This document shows, piece after piece, positions 60,454-64,000 of a stretch of 64,000 bases of DNA; positions within the stretch are counted from its first letter, which is position 1, and the number at the start of each line of letters is the position of its first letter. The notes below the pieces were generated by a model. That model ran no database searches, was not told the DNA's origin, and worked only from the letters and a program-made list of their open reading frames with translations. Source of the stretch: Paracoccus sediminis (lineage in GTDB: Bacteria > Pseudomonadota > Alphaproteobacteria > Rhodobacterales > Rhodobacteraceae); contig NZ_FZNM01000001.1 in assembly GCF_900188295.1 (NCBI RefSeq), positions 310,001 through 374,000 on the forward strand, given 5' to 3'. Both the position numbers and the translations under genes were made by a program.

Positions 60454-60846
60454 ATGGCCGATGTGAACCGGGGCAACCGGCCGCTTTCCCCCCATCTCCA
60501 GGTCTATCGCCTGCCCGTGGCGGCCGTCGCGTCGATCCTGACGCGGATCACCGGACACGCGCTTGTCGCCGGGATCGTGCTGCTGGTGTGGTGGCTGGTC
60601 GCCGCCGTCAGCGGACCGCGCGCCTTTGCCGCCGCCGACTGGGTCGTGCGGTCCTGGATCGGCTTTGTCGTGCTGACCGGATCGGCCTGGGCGCTGTGGT
60701 TCCACACCCTGTCCGGCATCCGGCACCTGTTCTATGACGCGGGGGTCGGCCTGATGGTGGACGAGGCGCGGAACGCAAGCTGGGCCATCATCATCGGATC
60801 GGTCGTGCTGACGCTGATCTCGCTGATCCTGTTCTTCTTCGTGTGA
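60454..60846 (+). CDS. sdhC: Succinate dehydrogenase cytochrome b556 subunit
   Basis: A 130-residue membrane anchor of complex II with three transmembrane segments. It begins [31 protein letters not shown] is the quinone-site region. The heme-binding His lies in [17 protein letters not shown]. It holds the heme with SdhD and passes electrons to ubiquinone. The ATG at 60454 follows AAAGGAGCG. It is first in sdhCDA and carries the palindromic operator upstream. Confidence 0.95.
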   Translation: MADVNRGNRPLSPHLQVYRLPVAAVASILTRITGHALVAGIVLLVWWLVAAVSGPRAFAAADWVVRSWIGFVVLTGSAWALWFHTLSGIRHLFYDAGVGLMVDEARNASWAIIIGSVVLTLISLILFFFV

Positions 60847-60860
60847 GGGCCAAGGACACC

Positions 60861-61247
60861 ATGCGCTACATCACCCCCCGCAAGGCGGCACAGGGCCTGG
60901 GTTCGGCCCACAGCGGCACCCAGGATCACTGGTTCCTGACCGTCACGTCCTGCGCCCTGGTCCTGCTGACCCCGGCTTTCCTGCTGGTGATCGGCCGGGC
61001 CATCGGCCTGCCGCATCTCGATCTGGTGGCCTATTTCGGGCGTCCCTATCCGGCGCTTATCACGGCGCTGTTCATCGTCGTGGGCATGATGCATTTCATC
61101 AAGGGCACCCGGATCATGATCGACGACTATTTCCAACACACGGCGCGCAAGGTGGCGATCATCGTTTCGGTGGTCTTTTCCTGGGCGGTCATCGCGGCGG
61201 CGGTATTCGCGCTGGCCAGGATGACGCTGGCCACCGTCGCGATCTGA
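60861..61247 (+). CDS. sdhD: Succinate dehydrogenase membrane anchor subunit
   Basis: A 128-residue hydrophobic subunit with three transmembrane segments. It opens with [42 protein letters not shown] is the heme and quinone-binding region. The ATG at 61 bp scale position 60861 follows CAAGGACACC. An overlapping GTG at 60843 would share GTGA with the sdhC stop but has a worse ribosome site. It lies between sdhC and sdhA. Confidence 0.93.
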   Translation: MRYITPRKAAQGLGSAHSGTQDHWFLTVTSCALVLLTPAFLLVIGRAIGLPHLDLVAYFGRPYPALITALFIVVGMMHFIKGTRIMIDDYFQHTARKVAIIVSVVFSWAVIAAAVFALARMTLATVAI

Positions 61248-61255
61248 GGGGCATC

Positions 61256-63058
61256 ATGGCTGCTTACGACATTCATACGCATGATTACGACGTGGTCGTT
61301 GTGGGCGCTGGCGGCGCGGGCCTGCGCGCGACGCTGGGCATGGCCGAACAGGGCCTGCGCACCGCCTGCGTGACCAAGGTCTTTCCCACCCGGTCCCACA
61401 CCGTCGCCGCCCAGGGCGGCATCGCCGCATCCCTGTCGAACATGGGACCGGACAGCTGGCAATGGCACATGTACGACACCGTGAAAGGGTCGGACTGGCT
61501 GGGCGACACGGACGCGATGGAATACCTGGCGCGCGAGGCGCCCAAGGCCGTCTACGAGCTGGAACATTACGGCGTTCCGTTTTCCCGCACGGAAGAAGGC
61601 AAGATCTATCAGCGCCCCTTCGGCGGCCACACCACCGAATACGGCGAAGGGCCCCCGGTGCAGCGCACCTGCGCGGCGGCCGACCGCACGGGCCACGCGA
61701 TCCTGCACACGCTGTATGGCCAGTCCCTGAAGAACAACGCGGAATTCTTCATCGAATATTTCGCCATCGACCTGATCGTGACGGACGGCGCCTGCACCGG
61801 CGTGGTCTGCTGGAAACTGGACGACGGCACCATCCACGTCTTCAACGCCAAGATGGTGGTGCTGGCCACGGGCGGCTATGGCCGCGCCTATTTCAGCGCC
61901 ACGTCCGCCCATACCTGCACCGGCGACGGCGGCGGCATGGTGGCGCGCGCGGGCCTGCCCTTGCAGGACATGGAATTCGTGCAGTTCCACCCCACCGGCA
62001 TCTATGGAAGTGGCTGCCTGATTACCGAGGGGGCGCGGGGCGAGGGCGGATACCTGACCAACAGCGAAGGCGAGCGGTTCATGGAACGCTATGCCCCGAC
62101 CTACAAGGATCTGGCCTCGCGCGATGTCGTGTCGCGCTGCATCACCATCGAGATCCGCGAGGGTCGCGGCGTCGGTCCCGACAAGGACCACATGTTCCTG
62201 AACCTGATGCACCTGCCTCCCGAGGCCCTGGCAGAACGCCTGCCCGGCATCAGCGAATCCGCCAAGATCTTTGCGGGCGTGGACGTGACCAAGCAGCCGA
62301 TCCCGATCCTGCCCACGGTCCATTACAACATGGGCGGCATTCCCACGAACTATTGGGGCGAAGTCTTGGCGCCGACCGCCGAAAACCCCGATGCGATCTT
62401 TCCCGGCCTGATGGCCGTGGGCGAGGCGGGCTGCGCGTCCGTCCACGGCGCCAACCGGCTGGGGTCGAACAGCCTGATCGACCTGGTGGTCTTTGGCCGC
62501 GCCGCCGCCATCCGCGCGGGCCAGGTGATCGATCGCGAAGGCCATATCCCGGAAACCAATCAGGCCCAGGTGGACCAGGCGCTGGCGCGTTTCGACGGAT
62601 TGCGCCATGCCGATGGCGCCACCCCCACGGCGGACCTGCGGCTGGACATGCAGCGCACCATGCAGGCCGACGCGGCGGTGTTCCGCACCGACAAGACCCT
62701 GGCCGAGGGCGCCCAGAAGATGACCGCCATCGCCGCGCGGATGGACGACATCCGCGTCACCGACCGGGGGCTGATCTGGAACACCGACCTGATGGAAACG
62801 CTGGAACTGACCAACCTGATGCCCAATGCCCTGGCCACCATCGTCGCGGCCGAGGCGCGCAAGGAAAGCCGCGGCGCCCATGCCCACGAGGACTGGCCCG
62901 AGCGGGACGACGCCACCTGGCGCAAGCACTCGCTTGCATGGGTGGACGGAAACGCGGTTAAACTGGATTACCGCCCCGTTCATCTGGACCCTTTGACCAG
63001 GGAAGAAGATGGCGGGATCGACCTGAAGAAGATTGCTCCCAAGAAAAGGGTTTATTGA
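61256..63058 (+). CDS. sdhA: Succinate dehydrogenase flavoprotein subunit
   Basis: A 600-residue flavoprotein that oxidises succinate to fumarate. The FAD motif is [21 protein letters not shown], and covalent FAD attaches to His 48 in [16 protein letters not shown]. Catalytic motifs are [23 protein letters not shown] and [18 protein letters not shown]. The C-terminal domain ends with the usual basic tail. It overlaps the next lipoprotein gene by 1 bp (TGATG). sdhB is not in the window. Confidence 0.98.
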   Translation: MAAYDIHTHDYDVVVVGAGGAGLRATLGMAEQGLRTACVTKVFPTRSHTVAAQGGIAASLSNMGPDSWQWHMYDTVKGSDWLGDTDAMEYLAREAPKAVYELEHYGVPFSRTEEGKIYQRPFGGHTTEYGEGPPVQRTCAAADRTGHAILHTLYGQSLKNNAEFFIEYFAIDLIVTDGACTGVVCWKLDDGTIHVFNAKMVVLATGGYGRAYFSATSAHTCTGDGGGMVARAGLPLQDMEFVQFHPTGIYGSGCLITEGARGEGGYLTNSEGERFMERYAPTYKDLASRDVVSRCITIEIREGRGVGPDKDHMFLNLMHLPPEALAERLPGISESAKIFAGVDVTKQPIPILPTVHYNMGGIPTNYWGEVLAPTAENPDAIFPGLMAVGEAGCASVHGANRLGSNSLIDLVVFGRAAAIRAGQVIDREGHIPETNQAQVDQALARFDGLRHADGATPTADLRLDMQRTMQADAAVFRTDKTLAEGAQKMTAIAARMDDIRVTDRGLIWNTDLMETLELTNLMPNALATIVAAEARKESRGAHAHEDWPERDDATWRKHSLAWVDGNAVKLDYRPVHLDPLTREEDGGIDLKKIAPKKRVY

Positions 63059-63426
63059 TGCGTTTCCAGACTTACGCCGCACTGGGTCTTGCCGCCGCCG
63101 CCCTGGCGGGCTGCGTGGCCCCGGTTCCGCCCGCGACCACCGTGACGACCCCGCCGTCGGCCGTGGTGACGACGCCCACGGTGCTTGACGCGGCCTCGCG
63201 CCAGGTGGCCCGCACCGTCATCAACGCCGAGATGGAAAAGCGCCTGCCCGGCGCCAACGTCGCGCCCTATACCGATTGCGTCGTCAACAACGCCACCACG
63301 GCGGAACTGATCGACATCGCCCAGGCCTCGCGCGCGGGTGTTTCGGGCACGGCGGACAGCGTGGCGGCCATCGTCTCGCGCCCCGCGACCACGCAGTGCA
63401 TCGCCGCGGCGGCCCGCACGGCGTGA
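63058..63426 (+). CDS. Small lipoprotein coupled to sdhA
   Basis: A 122-residue lipoprotein ([19 protein letters not shown], Cys 19) with a Pro/Thr linker. A short domain follows with two cysteines (APYTDCVVNNATTAELIDIAQ, then TTQCIAAAARTA), which probably pair. Family unknown. Its ATG shares one base with the sdhA stop, so it is translated with sdhA; it comes before the expected sdhB. Confidence 0.75.
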   Translation: MRFQTYAALGLAAAALAGCVAPVPPATTVTTPPSAVVTTPTVLDAASRQVARTVINAEMEKRLPGANVAPYTDCVVNNATTAELIDIAQASRAGVSGTADSVAAIVSRPATTQCIAAAARTA

Positions 63427-63430
63427 TGGG

Positions 63431-63748
63431 ATGCGCGCGCGGGCGGGACACATGGCCTTGGCTCTGATCGGGATCGTGGCCGCCTGCGGCCCGGTCCCGG
63501 TCGAACAGGCCGAACTGACCTGCCTGCGCGACGCGGAACTGGCCCAACGCCCGCGCACCAACGTCGCCGTCGGCATCGGCACCGGTTTCGACGGCGATAC
63601 CCGCGGCTTCGGCAGCGTGTCGGTCGATCTGTCGGGCGACTATCTGATGGGGCGCGATCCGTCCCAGGTCTATGACCGCTGTGTGCAGCGCCGGTCGGGC
63701 CAGCCGCCGCGTCGCCCGCTGGCCGACCAGCCGGGCTGGACGGGCTGA
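63431..63748 (+). CDS. Small lipoprotein downstream of sdhA
   Basis: A 105-residue lipoprotein (lipobox VAAC, Cys 19). The mature part has AELTCLRDAELAQRPRTNVAVGIGTG, then SVDLSGDYLMGRDPSQVYDRCVQRRSG, with two cysteines likely to be paired. The end is Arg/Pro-rich. No known family. It starts 4 bp after the previous lipoprotein gene. Function is unknown. Confidence 0.7.
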   Translation: MRARAGHMALALIGIVAACGPVPVEQAELTCLRDAELAQRPRTNVAVGIGTGFDGDTRGFGSVSVDLSGDYLMGRDPSQVYDRCVQRRSGQPPRRPLADQPGWTG

Positions 63749-63751
63749 ATC

Positions 63752-64000
63752 ATGGCGGGCGTGGAAAAGGGGCAGGGGGCACGGCGGCTGATCGTTCACC
63801 TGGGCGTTCAGAAGACCGGCAGCACCGCGATCCAGCGGCATCTGCGCCGCAACGCCGATGCGCTGGCGGGCCATCTGGTGATCCGCACGCCCGAGGAAGG
63901 ATCGCCCATGCGCCCCCTGGGCCGGGCGGCCATCGGTTACAGCCTAGCGCCCGACGCGGATCGCGCGCAGGCGCTGCGTCTGGCGTTTCGCGCGGTGCTG
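63752..64000 (+). CDS. Sulfotransferase-like protein, N-terminal part (runs off the window)
   Basis: The first 83 residues of a gene that continues beyond 64000. LIVHLGVQKTGSTAIQRHLR matches the 5'-phosphosulfate loop of PAPS-dependent sulfotransferases (H-L-G-x-x-K-T-G-S-T). The acceptor cannot be guessed. It starts 3 bp after the preceding lipoprotein gene, so it may belong to the sdh transcript, between sdhA and sdhB. Confidence 0.75.
   Translation, partial: MAGVEKGQGARRLIVHLGVQKTGSTAIQRHLRRNADALAGHLVIRTPEEGSPMRPLGRAAIGYSLAPDADRAQALRLAFRAVL

Overview
The window looks like a chromosomal core segment of a high-GC alphaproteobacterium of the order Rhodobacterales, most likely Paracoccus or a close relative. 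This is inferred from gene content and order (mdh, malyl-CoA lyase family gene, nnrU, mesaconyl-CoA hydratase and sdhCDA in a row; suc genes with lpd; a DksA with a single zinc-finger cysteine; short ProS; SIMPL and DUF2937 proteins) and from Rhodobacterales-type intergenic repeats. No rRNA, tRNA, CRISPR array, insertion sequence, integrase or phage gene was seen. Coding density is very high, and many neighbours overlap by ATGA or GTGA.

Layout. 1-8.1 kb: a GAF protein, several small exported proteins, RbsD, an M19 dipeptidase, PepF, an ABM-GNAT fusion, GuaA and a CAP-domain lipoprotein. 8.1-13.3 kb: a complete branched-chain amino-acid ABC transporter (livK, livG, livF, livH, livM), with a terminator right after livK. 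13.4-22.4 kb: DUF2937 protein, ProS, a GT8-like glycosyltransferase, a PerM-type membrane protein, the DnaA-related Hda, then Ppk and Ppx for polyphosphate turnover. 22.5-24.7 kb: groES-groEL with a promoter and a CIRCE operator. 24.7-34.4 kb: a TraB/GumN protein, a large protein resembling a GspL-GspC chimera, a SIMPL protein, an O-acetylhomoserine sulfhydrylase, a MoxR ATPase, DksA and an FAD monooxygenase. 34.4-43.7 kb: folB-folP-glmM, a SleB-type hydrolase, a divergent PPDK-like protein, two cyclophilins and Pgk.

From 43.8 kb to the end the window is dominated by the TCA cycle: lpd, sucB, sucA, sucD, sucC and mdh on the minus strand, then (plus strand) a TSUP permease, a malyl-CoA lyase/thioesterase family gene, nnrU, a DUF1737 gene, mesaconyl-CoA hydratase and sdhC, sdhD, sdhA. 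Small lipoproteins of unknown function are threaded through these operons; three of them between sucA and sucD appear to be paralogues. Together the genes supply 2-oxoglutarate dehydrogenase, succinyl-CoA synthetase, succinate dehydrogenase and malate dehydrogenase, linked to the ethylmalonyl-CoA route of acetyl-CoA assimilation.

The most striking unexplained signal is a matched pair of long palindromic operators. One lies upstream of sucC and one upstream of sdhC. Each consists of two GTGATCAC cores exactly 21 bp apart inside perfectly inverted arms of 11-12 bp with a 13-bp spacer. They suggest an unidentified transcription factor that controls the TCA operons together. Other points of interest are the GspL/GspC-like chimera, a PPDK paralogue with an eroded nucleotide domain, a lower-GC lipoprotein gene inserted with a GTGA overlap between sucC and sucD, and an internal start in sucB that would yield a one-lipoyl form.
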